Below are positions 26,541 through 44,387 of a stretch of 64,000 nucleotides of DNA, piece after piece (the stretch's first letter is position 1; each line of letters begins with the position of its first letter). The position numbers and the translations under genes are program-made. The DNA is taken from NCBI RefSeq assembly GCF_000150275.1, contig NW_002060949.1, forward strand, positions 4,512,844-4,576,843. Direction: 5' to 3'. This stretch comes from Trichoplax adhaerens. Lineage: Eukaryota > Placozoa > Uniplacotomia > Trichoplacea > Trichoplacidae. The notes under the pieces are model-generated. The model was not told the DNA's origin. It made no database searches and saw only the letters and a program-made list of their open reading frames with translations.

Positions 26541-29500
26541 TTACCCTTTAGTACATGTTTTTGCAATTCTTTTAGTAGGCTGAAAACTTTCGATAACCTC
26601 TTCTATACTTTTATCCTTTGTCTCAGGTAAGATGAAATAAACCGTGAAAGCAACAATTAGGCAGATACTGCTGAATATCCAAAAAGAACCATTACTACCA
26701 ACAGAATTAACCATATAAATGTAAATGTAAGACATGATAAAGAATAATGTATAAGAATATGCAGTTAGATAAGGTATAAGATTTCTTAAAAGACTTTTCG
26801 GTAGAATTTCAGGCAAGAGCACCCACGATACAGAAGCCCAGCCAAATGTGACAGAGATTGAGTATAATGCACCCCCTGCTACCGATAGCCAGTCTATTTG
26901 ATAGCCGGGTATATTCATATGTGAAGCAGCTGTTTGAAAATATAAACCAAATATAAAACTTCCAACGCACATCCCTATGCCTGAGATGATGAGAATGATT
27001 CGTCTCTTAAAATGATTAATTAACGGTATTGCTAACAAGGCACCCAGAACTCTGGCAAAACATATGCCAAGATTGATTTTTAAACTAAAATCAAACCCCG
27101 CTTTAATGTAGATCAATGGACTATATAATAGTAAAATACTTGCTCCCATTAGCGGTACAAACGAAATGATAGCAATCAAAGCCAGAAATGGTCTTAACAG
27201 TGATTGTAAGCGTAACCGCCTCCAAGTAATGCGCTCACTTTCTTCAATCTCTTGTTCAATTTTTCTTATTTCTATTTCTACGTCAACATCTTGTCCATGC
27301 AATTGCCTATTAGTTTCAATGATGGAAAGGTATACAAAAGGTTATTCAACATTTTTTAAAGTATTTCATCCAGTTAGTATGTAAGTTATAGTGCAACTAC
27401 AATGAGTATATTGATATCAAACATCTTCTGAATGTTCAACTAGGAATAATAAATCAAAGGTGCCAAATTTACTGTAATTAATTTATAATTTTACTATTAT
27501 GATTTCATAGCTAGCTAAGATATGCATAATATCTATTGCCACCCACACATGGAACGATATAAATTATAGCAATATGAAATATTCCATAAATTTAGGCGTG
27601 ATGCCTACAACTTAGGATATAAATGATAACAATAATAATAATCGGATTTATTAAAATATATACAGAACCTTAATGCTTTAGCTGCAATTTGTGGTTGGCC
27701 CTTTAAAATAAGCCATTTTGGTGATTGTGGCTGAAGGGATATTCCAATTGCATTGATCAAGGAACACGATGCACCTATTAGAGCCAAGTATCTCCAATGT
27801 AAGACTAAGGAGAGGCCACCACATACAGCACCTCCCAACATTGTTGCGACAGCCAGAGTATGAAGTAGAGGGCGCCTACTTGTCTCTGGTGAAACTTCTA
27901 ACATATAAATCTAGAATTGAATCATTCCAACATATATATAGTACTATAGTCAATAGAAAGTATACACCAGCAATGAAGGAAATTGATTATCTATTTCTAA
28001 AGGTTTTAAGTTTTACTACAAATAGCACTTGCATTACGGTTACTATAATAGAAGTTTGTGTTAACGATAGAACATATTCTCTGTTAAAACTTAAAGACGA
28101 AACATCAATTTGTAATTCGTCAACATCCGGTTTAATATTTTTAAGCAATAATGTATGCTCGTGTATTGTAATGAGTGTCTATCGTAATGGCTATTTCAGC
28201 GATCTCCAGTAGTAGGAGAAAGAACGAATGTGTCCGGAATATTCTGTAACATACGCGTAATTCAATTTTTACTGCATTTTCCCTAACAAGTCTACCATGG
28301 CTGTATTCTATGCTATTTTTGTATACCGGTATAGAGCGAAATCGATGAATGAAGAAAAATTAAGGGAAAGAATTTGCTTCTTTCATTTTAAGTTAGTATG
28401 TGGTATAAACGGTAGTTACGAAACAAGCCGATAAATAAATATATGGTATAGTATATACAACTGGATTAGGATCAGAATTAGATACTATCTTGATTTAGAT
28501 TATAATTGATGAGTTTAATATAGTTCATATTGGTGACTAGTCAAAATTTTTAAACTTTTAAAACTATTTATTAGTTTTAGTTATACCAAGTAGAGGGCAT
28601 CGTTTATTTTACAGCTAAGCACCAATAGCAAGGCTAGTCTGTTTTATAAGACTCTCCTCGTGTAAATTTAACTTACTGTGGCTGCTGTAGTTGTCGTCCC
28701 AACAGCAGTGCCAACCATAAATCTTCCGCCAATTAACCACGATGGATTTGTTCCATAAACCATGAATAGCCAGCCAAATAAGTGTGGAACACAAGATAGA
28801 ATCATCGTTGTTCTTCTACCTATCTGGTCTAGGAAGAAGCTAGCTATGATGGTGCCAATTGCCATCCCTAAGAAGATGATGGCCTAAGAACAAAAAAAAA
28901 AGGCTTATTATAATTATTATTGCTTATTGTAATTGTCAATAACGTTAATTTATTGTCGCTATATCGCAATTGATCTAATACTACCGTAGGTTTTAAGACT
29001 TTTTTATTCTATTCGTTCCTACATTTTACGTTATGTTCAATAGCATTTATAATACGATAAAAATCTCAAAAGCAACGTTCTTCAGTGCGAATTGCCTCTT
29101 GATAATTTAAAGAATAATCACGACACAGAAATCTCTATATTAAGCGCTACCGTAGATATCCTGTTTACAGTAAACTATTCACTTTGTCTAACCGATCTAC
29201 AAAAAGTTTTCGTAGAAAGGATCAAAGGTACTTTATATGCTAAGAGGGCAAAAAAGTAAAGTAATTGTTTATGATATAGTAGAGAAAAATCAAAATAAAA
29301 TCAAGAGTCAATTTATTTCGTTCTGAAAGTAGTTTAATACTGAATGTTAACTAATGTAAAATTTTCGGTATGATCATTACTTAAAAACGGGAGTTAATCA
29401 TTCTTGTCAAGGAATATACATATTAGATTGAAAATCTCCCTTACCGAATACAGGTAAATCGCACTTTGTGACATCTGCACTTGAGCAGAATAATCTTTTT

Positions 29501-29675
29501 CCATTAATTTAGGTATAACAGGAGCTGAATAATGAACTGCATATCCTTCTAGTAGACAAGTACATAATATAATTGTTACGATCATCCATATCGACTGGCG
29601 GCAACAAGTGTTTTGATGGATGGAAAGATCGTGTCCTTGAATATTTTTGTTAACGAGGCGATCGGTATCCGACAT
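26541..29675 (-). CDS. MFS sugar-porter-family transporter (SLC2-like)
   Basis: Twelve-helix major facilitator of the sugar porter family, predicted to move a small polar solute across a membrane. Exons: 29445-29675, 28677-28883, 27669-27910, 26541-27306, giving 481 residues, the usual length. Family marks: DQIGRR at 96-101 (loop 2-3), an E-V-S-P-E-T-S-R-R motif after helix 4, PQSPKWL at 207-213 (usual PESPRWL), a charged central loop (about 233-259), a conserved Trp in helix 10 before LLPEILP, and PETKDKSIEEV near the C-terminus. The helix-7 sugar-binding signature is degenerate: the usual QQ and Asn positions are V277-P278 and S283. The substrate may therefore not be glucose. The donor of exon 3 is a weak GTTCTG, but phase and similarity support it. 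I cannot place it in a named SLC2 class. Confidence 0.88.
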
Positions 29676-31653
29676 TTTTATCGATCACTGTGATATTAAC
29701 TAGATGATGTAGTAAAAGTGAGCATTTTTAATAGTAGTCTAATTTGATGTAAAATGAATTAGTGTTCTTATATCGCGCCGATAGACCTTTGGAAGTTATT
29801 TTCGTTGAATGAGAAAGCTTTATCTAATGGGAATTTTTATTGTCTCTAGCCTGCAATAGTCGCTGCGATACTATGGAAACGTAGGGTAGGTAAAACCCAC
29901 TGTATTCCCAGTACGGCCTGAAAAAATTAAAAGCGTACAGTACGCCCATCCGCATATTTTACAACTAATGAATAACTTTTTCCCTTCTTGGGACACATAC
30001 GCGTATACTCGTATATACTATACAGTACTCATATCACATACTGTACATGCAAATATACACCATTGTCATCGTTTTCTTTCTGTACATGCGAATATATGAC
30101 AAGCTAAAAAATGTCTTATACGGTATTTATACGGAAACATACTATAACACGAACAATAGTTGTCCTATTTGTATAGGCCCATAAGTTTTCCTTTGAAAGT
30201 TTTTCACTACTCGTAAATTTGATTACTTTCGAAGTAGCATTAACGAAGTTTATTTATTTCTGTAGTCATACCAAAGCTTACGATTAATCGATTTGTTCCT
30301 TAAGTTATGTTTTCTAGAATTACATCATTTACAGTATACGGGTATAAATGATTTAGTTCTAGAAAAAAATAGTTTGAACGATAATTTATATCATTTGATC
30401 TTAATCTATCCAATGATCAATCAATCGTTATTATGCAAATCTATAAACTATATACGTAGTCTATACTTACTTTCTACATACAAATATTTATTGAATGAAT
30501 AATAACGCAATCCGTAATTTAGTGTCTTATAGCGGTGAATTATGTTAATTTACGGTACCGTACGTATGAAGAATCGGTAGCCGGACAGCAGTTCGAGCGT
30601 TCAATCTGATTAATTAATGAATGAATGAATTGCCCAGGCAATCTTATAATGGTTCACAGGGATTTATGTTCCAAGCTCTCGTTCAGCGAGTACATTAACT
30701 ATTCTTAATCATTTAACTACCTTGGTAGTGATTAATGCCGATTTATAAGAAACTAAATAGCAGGTAATCATACATGAGTATACAATTATTCAGCAAAGGG
30801 ATCTTATACATGTATATGCAACGTACATTCGTATTTATAGTTACAATGTACTGCACTGATGGATAAATTCGATTCTTATTTTAGTTATATACTCGTACAG
30901 TACTAATGTTCAAGATTGAGAGCCAAGAGTAGGTAGATATTTCTCCTTTTGTCGTTCCTTCAATCGCTCGGCTTCGATCTGCCGACTAGATGAATTAAAT
31001 TCCAAAAGAACGCTAAATGCAATAAATTTTCTAGTTCGCACTCTTACTACACTTATAAACTTATTTTCAAGAAACACACGCACCACCTATTGCACAGTCT
31101 GCAACAATGAACGCGGATCAAAGTTTATAATTCACTAGATCATTATATCCGTACACGCACACATGTATTCTTAAAGGACAATGTAGCTATTGATAGAGGT
31201 TTCCAAACTTTTCGTAAGTTGCGAATGATAACATCTAACGATCATTCAACTTCATATCATGAAAATACCCACGTGAATTTATTATTTACATTTTCAAAAA
31301 TACACTTATAATCTAATTATACTGCGTTAATCATTCAGGATATCAATTAGTTCATCATGGGCGTGCTAAAAAATCACATTTTAACCGTATGCTAATTGAA
31401 AGATAAAAGGATTGCTACTGCTGTTATTACCAGCTCGAGACAATAATACTTACAATATTTAACTTAGAATCTTAGATTAAATTATCATGACATATAGTAA
31501 CCATGGCACATATACTTTCTTGACCGAGCCGCTTATTTATAAGCGACAATAATATTGAAGACGAACATGGTCGATATCTTTACTACCTAATCTACAAATC
31601 GCAGTGGAATGTCAAAGGAAGTCAACGTGTTTACCGATGTCGACAAAAACATT
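29676..31653. other. Intergenic between MFS and MCM3 genes
   Basis: Holds the MFS promoter side and the MCM3 3' end. The short frame at 30293-30502 has no recognisable similarity and biased composition, so I treat it as chance. A few GTAC words lie at 29936, 30024 and 30893. A reverse-strand AATAAA at 31278-31283 is a possible MCM3 polyA signal, about 370 bases past its stop. Confidence 0.55.
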
Positions 31654-36654
<5,001 letters not shown>

Positions 36655-37133
36655 GATGCAGCCGGTTGAAGTTGGACGAACACTTGTGTTTTGTGTGTGC
36701 TAATTTTGATGGGGCAAATGTATTAATATAATTCGATATAGCAGTCACCTATTGCCATGCAATAATGACCAACTTTGGCTGTCAGAATGGCAGAATTAAC
36801 CTTATAGAACTGGTAAGGAAAGCCCAAAGTAAAGCTAGAGATAAATGTGAAATGCGATCACCTTGTGGACTGGATGCGGACCTTTAATTAAATGACTCTT
36901 GATTGTAAGTGGATGTATGGAGATGAAGGAAAAGATTGCGACGTCACTTGATCGATTCGATAGGCACCTTGGTGCACAACAAGAAGTGCTGATAGTGAAC
37001 TTGATACAGTCTAATCCTTGACTAGTGTATCATGTTCTCTAAAGTCTTGATTGAGTATGAAGTATTCAACATAAGGCGATGTCTGGAAGCGAACTATCTC
37101 GCATCAACAAGCATCCAGCGATCCATTCTTCTC

Positions 37134-37144
37134 TTCGCGCCAAA
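37134..37144. promoter_or_regulatory. E2F-like site 1
   Basis: TTCGCGCCAAA; read on the other strand it begins TTTGGCGC, matching the E2F consensus TTTSSCGC exactly. It lies 480 bases upstream of the MCM3 start and about 715 upstream of the EMI1 start. Confidence 0.55.
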
Positions 37145-37246
37145 TTGAGTACCACGTGAAGATTAATCCAATCAATGATGGCCAAATAAACGCAAGCGCA
37201 GTCATTACACGGTGACCTCCTATTTCTGACTCAATTCCTGTTATTG

Positions 37247-37255
37247 TTTCCCGCC
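37247..37255. promoter_or_regulatory. E2F-like site 2
   Basis: TTTCCCGCC contains the exact E2F consensus TTTSSCGC on the plus strand. It lies about 110 bases from site 1. Confidence 0.6.
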
Positions 37256-37333
37256 ATCTAATACAATCACATCACGTGATAGGAGTGCTATACAAGCACC
37301 TCTTCAAGTGTCATGTCATTGGTTGAATTGATC

Positions 37334-37343
37334 TGGCGCAAAA
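37334..37343. promoter_or_regulatory. E2F-like site 3 (weaker)
   Basis: TGGCGCAAAA; on the other strand TTTTGCGCCA, one base off the TTTSSCGC consensus. Its spacing of about 85 bases from site 2 makes it part of the same cluster. Confidence 0.4.
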
Positions 37344-37859
37344 ATTAAAAATTCAAGACCTAACCACCAATTGCAGGAGCCTGCTGGAGGGTATAAGTTT
37401 GGTTGAGATTTGCAAATATATCGAAGAGAGTCGTGATTAGAATGCTAAAATTTGGCTAGATCATACTCAAATTAACTGGCAGGAAGGCGTTGAAGACAAG
37501 AATAATTTATCTTTGATAGAGGGCTTACTGGATATAAGTATAGAGGTTTGTAAATTGAGTAAACGTACTAGGTGAGCGACCAAATTAGCCCTTCCTCAGG
37601 CTTTATGTATGAACGCTTATGGGATAGTTTCCTCAACGATTAATACACGTATATGAATTATTTTCAAGCTATCCTATTTCAGAACGACCCTTGAAGTAGC
37701 AAATTATCATCGTATTAAATAGCTGATATCAAATTTTCAATGTAACTGAATTAATACGAAAAGAAATTGTATTGAAAAATTTTAATATTGGATTACTATT
37801 AATATTATTAATCGAAGATTGGACGTATATTACCTATTGCATATTAAGTTAACGTAAGG

Positions 37860-39914
37860 ATGACCTCGAAATCTATCGACGATAGCCATAGTAAATATTC
37901 CAATGCAAATGAAAGCATCGATCGTCAGCAACACTGTCAAGACATAGATGATGACGTGATCGATGAAGAGAGTCATCACCAGTTGGTCGATGCTATTACA
38001 CCCATTTATACTGCTAACTCGATGCAAAAAAATTATTATTATAGTACTAGTACACCTGAATGCTTTACACCGTCATATGTTGAAGACAGTTTCCATAAAA
38101 ATGATTCAAGTAAGCGCAAACTAGTGGAATCGGAAATTGCAAGTAGTTGCTTGTCTTTCCGTGACAGCGGATATAACAGTCAAAGTCAAGAACTTATAAA
38201 TAGCAAGCTTATAGGAAGTCGAATTGGCGAAGAAACCATTGACTTTATTACTGAATTAGCTAAAATTAATTGCTTCTACGTTTGCAACAAGATTATGGCT
38301 TTCTTGAATGAAAAGGACCTAGTTAGGTAAAAATTGACAAGAATTTACAATTAATTAATTTTTTCTTATTTGTCATGCATAACCATTGCGTATAGCCGTA
38401 TTTCCGACTTGTTGATCGCTTGCAGCTAAAATATGTGAGATATCACTTAGGCTTGCAAAAAAGGTGTTTAGTATATCATTGACATCGCTAGAACAGTAAA
38501 AATACTTCCAAATAAACATTCATCTTGATTATGCCATACTGTACAAGTAGTTCATGCTAGGCTGACAAGATATATTTGCTGAGCAGAAAATAATACGGCG
38601 TACCACGATATCAATATATTCGTATACGTCGTAGTATCTATATTGATTGAATAATTCATGCAAGCGCTCATATACTGTACTATAAATTGCTGTCATAAAC
38701 AACTCGTTTTACGTATTGCTGTATCGTTGATCTACAGGCGCCCTTAGATAGATGATCACTCCTCTAATTATAGTTATCGAACGAATATGAAGAAATAGTG
38801 TAATGTTTCATAATAATATTTAATAACGGTGCCTAAAGTATTTTGAACTATACCAATACTATAGATTGTAGAAAGAGTATCGCCGCAAGTAATGGAGTAT
38901 TTGGATGACCACGAGGACTATTTTAGTAGTAATCGATGGTTGTAACTATTTACGTATCGTACGAACTATGTTGCTCATTTCGACAGTACATCCTTATTTA
39001 GAAAAAAAAATTACCTTTCAATGATATCGTCATCAACTACAGTACGAAAGCATCTTAGTATAACATGTAGAGACTATTACGTATGGTGACGGCTTAAGAT
39101 TATTGCCACATTTGCATAAAAATGTTGGAAAAGGAGTTACCTTATAGTGTGGTCAATGCAGTAAAAGAAGATGATATCCGAATTAGTCAATCATGACTAA
39201 TCATGACTGCTTTCATCGTCAAAGTTACAATCGTATAGCATTATAGTAAAAGTTATGAAAAACCTTCTAACTGTGAATTAATTCAAAAATTAAAACGACC
39301 ATGATAACTTTATATGGAGTTTCTACTTGAAATAATTTTAACAAAATTTTTCTGTTATATTGGACTATTCTAGATTTGCAACTGTGAATCGAGATTGGCG
39401 ACAGGTATGCTTACAAGATTATATAAGCAATAAGAAACGACGATTGTACCTTAGTCATAGGCGCCATAACAATCTTGGTGTAGAGAATTCTTTGGCTCGC
39501 ATGAAATTATACAAAACACCTCAACCATTGATGACAACTCCAGTTGGAAATGAAAGAACGCCTTTAAGTGAGATACAATATTCGGCATTAAAGGAAAGTT
39601 GTACTGTTAGCAGCGAAAGATTTCAACGCAAGCCAGAAGTTAAATCGCCACTAGAAAGTTATCGTCATTGCCCTGGATGCAGTTCACCATCTTTAGAGTA
39701 TGGCGATTATAGTCGATGCTCTCAATGTAATTTAGAATTTTGTAACAAATGTAGTAAAAATATGAAATTTCATGATCAACATACTTGTACAGCTAATCTA
39801 ACACCTGGCCAATACTCTAGTATGCCTCAATCTAAATTGGCTAGAGCACGTCCGAAGGGAAATAAAGCAGTGATAGGAAGTAGTATTGTTAAAAAAAGAC
39901 TTCGTCGTTTGTGA
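37860..39914 (+). CDS. FBXO5: EMI1-like F-box protein, inhibitor of the APC/C
   Basis: EMI1 binds and blocks the anaphase-promoting complex in S and G2, so that cyclins accumulate. Two exons, 37860-38326 and 39374-39914, joined in phase, give 335 residues (vertebrate EMI1 is about 450). In order: DSGYNS at 102-107, matching the beta-TrCP phosphodegron DSGxxS; an F-box-like region at about 125-175 with NEKDLVR and a VNRDW core; RTPL at 217-220, an RxxL candidate D-box; a zinc-binding region with C255, C258, C271, C274, C279, C282, H289 and C294; and the C-terminal LRRL (332-335), the known APC/C-binding tail. The order is that of EMI1/EMI2. The start ATG follows an in-frame stop. The second exon uses an acceptor inside an open frame (ATTCTAG at 39367-39373). 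Divergent from MCM3. Confidence 0.93.
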
Positions 39915-41303
39915 TTAGGTTTATATATTTTCAAAGAACTAGCTGACTTTTATACAAAGGTAAATGATGACAGCAAAATCGTAATTGCTTTCAGTAAATA
40001 TGCTATTTTCTATTGCGCAATGTTTATAATTATTTATATGTCTTCATAATTATTATCAAATTTTATTGTCAATGGTGATTAATTTAAAATAATGTATCAT
40101 TTACATTGCATATTTTTTTTTCCAAATAAGGAATAAAGGAGCCAACAAACATAATAAAATGAAATTTTGCAATATTGTAGATATTTCATGTAGTAAATTT
40201 CTAAAATAATCGCAAAAGAACGCCTACAGTGCATCAGTAGGTGTAAGTAACATACGTGTCCCTGTATTAGCTGTATCTATATGACATTGTGTCTAACGTC
40301 GCTCAATTAGGAAATACAATTTACACCTAGTATTGCAAATTGAACTTGCGAGTATAAATATTTTGCATTATACTATATCTTTCATCAAAATCTCGTTTCC
40401 TGAGCAAAATAATCTTAGACTTATATATAGAGACCGATGTACTGTACTGTATACTACCATAATAATAATGAAGGGTATTCGTTCAGCACGATTTTCAAGT
40501 GCTAGAACTGTTCACAGCTCAGAAATTCTCCAATATACGGTATAATTAATTCTGGCGATAAATTTTCTAGATTTGCTTTAAACTAGAAGTTAGAATTCAT
40601 CCATGGGATCTATAGTTATATGACGGACATTTTACAGCTTTCTAAACGGTATAATTGCATACTTTATTATAAGATATTTCTAAATCAATTGCTTTCTCGG
40701 TTTAATAGTGAATAAAAGTTTTCCTTTACATCAATATAATGAAATCAACAGACAAAAATCTCCTGATATAAAATCGAGTACAGTAATAATGTCGATACAG
40801 CATTAAAGATTGAAATTCAACTAGTAGAAATAGCAAAAACTACAGTTTTGACGCAAGAGCACAATATAGTTATGTAGCTCCGAAATCGTCTCATATTTTG
40901 CGCGTACATCAAATAGTTGAGCTGCTATTACTTGCAATATTTTCTGTCAATAAATTAGGCGATTGATTCTGTAACTAATACCTCTTTTTTATGTAATAGT
41001 GTATGTATATTAACTTTAACTGTGATGTATTAGTATTATCACAATAACTAAAGATACCTAACTTTAGATCGAAACGGATATATGATTAATATCAGTAGCG
41101 GAACGATAGCCGTTTCAGCATGAATTTTTTTATCTGTTCCTAAAAACCATATATATTATTTGATGAAAGAAAATAATCTATATAAACATTAAAATAACAT
41201 CAATCTTAGTTTGATTCTCAGTAACACAGTAGCATATTTTAAATGTTTCTAATTGCTAGAACGTATACATGTGTATCTTACAATACTGATAATAAAAAAC
41301 TTC
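39915..41303. other. Intergenic between convergent EMI1 and NUP42 genes
   Basis: The two genes point at each other, so this 1.4 kb should hold both 3' untranslated regions. The short plus-strand frame at 40333-40545 shows no family similarity. One GTAC-palindrome word pair lies at 40440-40450. Nothing else stands out. Confidence 0.6.
40132..40137 (+). terminator. Polyadenylation signal of the EMI1 gene
   Basis: AATAAA about 220 bases downstream of the EMI1 stop, after a T-rich tract. Confidence 0.5.
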
Positions 41304-44300
41304 TTAACAGTACTTTGGTAGCGGCGGGACCTCTGGCACGGAATACAGTGTAAAGCTATTAGCTAAGTATTGTTTAGTATCTTCTTCAGTGAGCTCAAAA
41401 CTTGATTGTATACTCGTTTGGTTATTACCAACTGTAGGCTGGAGTGATTGTGGTGAATGGGTAAAATTTGATGGTTGTTGTGTTGGGCTCATCGTCGATT
41501 CTGGTTTTTGATTAAAAAATGAGCGATCTTGTTGAAGAAAGGATCCCATGCCTTGTTGCGTGTTATTACTTGACATGGAAGGTTGTATATTATTGACTGG
41601 CGTTTGTTGCAAAGTATTAACAGGATTGAAAGGATTGTTCTGTGAAATATTTGAAGAAAACATGGACTGTTGCTGCTGTTGACCAAACCCACCTAAATTT
41701 GGCGTCGTCTATTACGATTGTACAATAATTTCAAATTTTAAGATTTTAAAAGCATAGTAGTAAACAAATGAAGTATCCATAAAAACTTGACTATTTTAAT
41801 ATCAGTATGACGTATGACCTGATTAAATGGATTTTCTGATTTCTTTTCAAAGGGATTCTGAAGTAAATTTTTAACACCTAAATTAATTAGGGAACCGATA
41901 TAACTACTTCGTCAAAACTGGCTACTAAGGTATAATATTGTAAGATCAATAAAAATGAAGTAATTCACCTGTAGTAGGGAATCCCCCCAAACTGCGTTGG
42001 TTATTATTATCAAATCTAGAGTTACTATCGCTTTCGTTAAATTTACTAGATCCAGCCAGCTTAACCTGAAACGTAATTCACTAAAATAAATCTGATATCC
42101 CTTCATACGAGATATTAGATGAACACAAATAATTTTAAAGGTATTGCAGATAATCTTACAACTCCGTCTTGGTCATTTTTGGGAATATTATGCAAATATT
42201 GTCTCTTCTCTTTTACTTGATTCATTAAATGCATTAGTACAGTTTGCTGCGGATACACAAACAATTTTACTATTAGAATCTCTAAGCAACTGCTAGGAGA
42301 GTTTATCTTTCCATCAAAAGAGTTCTAGCGCTAAGTTTATTATTTGCATGATATCGCCTTTATCTACATCTTACATATTGGCCAAAGTTGTTACTGGCAT
42401 TGGCTACATAAGCCTCCCATCGTATCTCTTCCATTGAATATTCTGGGAATTCTAGTAGATTAATTATTCAATCAATCAGAATTGTTAGTACCAGTTGAGA
42501 ATAGCACGTCCAGGAAACATCTACTTGGCACTAATATCAGACTTATCAGTGTGCATTTAAAGGAGTGTTTTTGTTTCAATAATTAATATACACGTAAAAA
42601 ATTACCCGCTAAACAGGCTTTAGTTCCTACAAATGCATAGCAACTTAAAGGCCAGACGAGAGATTGATTTTGTTCGTCTATATCTTTCCTGATTGTTTGC
42701 CTATTAATCAATAGCCACGACAATATAATTTCTTATAAACGCTTACTTTTGAAGGATTTAGATATAATGGAAGCAGAAAGTAAATCTGTTTCCTATTTGA
42801 CTTAGTTTTTACGTTGTAGACTAATAGTAAAACTGATATAATCCTACTTGCTGTAGTAACTATGCCATGAAAACACATCTATATCAAAACTGTTAGTTAT
42901 AATACATAATAATAAGTACATTAACATCTTCACTTACAATACATTTTGCCTAGTGAAAAGTGAGTTGCCCGCAGCATCGTTCCTTTGATTGTCTCTACTA
43001 TGGTCATAATTCTAGAAAATAAGAAGAAAAACAAATTACTTTTATAACTGTATATCAATATCCTTCTATTAGACACTAAGTCATAATTAATCCGCATACG
43101 CTACAGCTCTTTATGCTTACTCTATTATATGTATAGTTCTCGTTAGGTTTCTGTTGCGTGCCTTTGCTATATCCGCCTAGACATGATAACGATACAATTA
43201 TAGAATTTCTAAGGTTAGACGAACTGTCGAACAGTAATATATGGCGATCGTAAAACGAAATTCTTATGTCGTCATATACTACTGTATATCGTATCTTCAT
43301 TACATTACAGTAGTTAAATCCATCAATACTTTAGCAGCATTTTTCGAAGCATTGATAGTTTAATTTATTTAGGCTTATACTACAAATGCTTTAGTAACAT
43401 CTGATTAGAGACGGCCATCACTACTATCAAGATGTTTGATAATAACGATAGTATTTTAATCGTTCCTCTGAGGTTTTTAGTGTACGCGTACATCTCTCAA
43501 TTTCTAATCAAATCGGAAAACTTGCAAGTTATGCACCATAGTAACATTTTCACTGTTGCTAAATTATTTCATTACGCATGCAGCGGAAGATATTACATGT
43601 CGTGAAAATAGCACTTTTTTACTATCATCCAAAGTAACAATTTATACAGTTCTAGAAATCATCAAAATACCAACGTTAATAGGGTTTAACTCTGATTCAT
43701 TCAGTAAATGTAAGGGTCGTAGTATAAGAATTTCAAATTGCAATTACATCAATAGCCAATGCATAATATAGTCATGCCAGCTAGAAATACTAATATGGGA
43801 AGTATTTCTAGCAGTTTACGGGGCGATTACTGCTGCCTGTAATACTAACTGAATATTTTTAAATGACTAGCTATTCATAATGAATAAAACTAGTTTTCAT
43901 TTTAAAGTAAATGCTTGGATTTATTACTACAGTGCGAGTATATCATCTACTAGCATAGACTGCCACATTCAAGCAGTACCAATCGATGTACAGCCAGAAA
44001 AGGCATCGTATAGCACCTTCTATACCACGCCAACTAGTAGCTATCTGATGCTATCAATTAATTATTTATCTTTGCACTATTCTACCATCAGTCTTTTAAG
44101 TAGTGATGTACTGCATACCTAGTGATGAAAAGTAGAGTACGTCGATATTGATTAGCTATATCTAACCCTTGCAGCAAAGTTAGCCAATTTTAACGATTAA
44201 TGATGAATAAACCCAACGAAATCTTATGATGAAAACGATTTGTATTCTTTTATTAAATCTAAATCCTATCCTAACTTATTCTTCATAGTCCTACATCTTT

Positions 44301-44387
44301 TGGCTATTCCTACCCACCTGGATGCTCGAATTTGCAATTATTACCAAAGCGGCAAAAGCCTCGCATGTAATACTTACATACGGTCAT
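41304..44387 (-). CDS. NUP42: NUP42-like nucleoporin (CCCH zinc finger, GLE1-binding tail)
   Basis: NUP42 (NLP1/hCG1) sits on the cytoplasmic face of the nuclear pore and recruits GLE1 for the DDX19 step of mRNA export. Exons: 44318-44387, 43121-43176, 42938-43011, 42606-42700, 42375-42451, 42160-42246, 41969-42065, 41819-41877, 41304-41708; phases close, 339 residues (human 423). The N-terminus is a canonical C-x7-C-x5-C-x3-H finger (C4, C12, C18, H22). A helical middle region follows (WPLSCYA, then FPEYSMEEIRWEAY). The last part is Asn/Gln/Ser-rich, and the tail from about 324 to 339 (FTLYSVPEVPPLP) aligns with the human GLE1-binding end. FG motifs are nearly absent (F213-G214, plus F121-G122 in the helical part). 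Three NPF motifs (193, 201, 230) stand where FG repeats are expected. Exon 2 was found by phase, with good splice sites. Confidence 0.9.

Larger units (their letters stand above)
36655..37859. promoter_or_regulatory. Divergent promoter region, MCM3 / EMI1
   Basis: These 1.2 kb separate the start codons of two head-to-head cell-cycle genes. It holds three E2F-like sites within about 210 bases (listed separately) and two CACGTG E-box cores (37152-37157 and 37273-37278). The base composition is visibly less AT-rich than the gene deserts. Transcription starts cannot be read from the sequence. In other animals both MCM3 and FBXO5 are known E2F targets, so shared control here is an inference from motif and arrangement. 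Confidence 0.6.

Noticed and set aside
27769-28212. 147-residue plus-strand open frame
   Set aside because: It overlaps MFS exon 3 in antisense and continues into its intron. The sense strand has clear family motifs; this frame has none.
42997-44387. NUP42 joined from a GTAGGA donor at 44313 to an acceptor at 42997
   Set aside because: It is in frame, but the acceptor lacks a pyrimidine tract. The 56-nt exon at 43121-43176 with standard splice sites closes the frame better.
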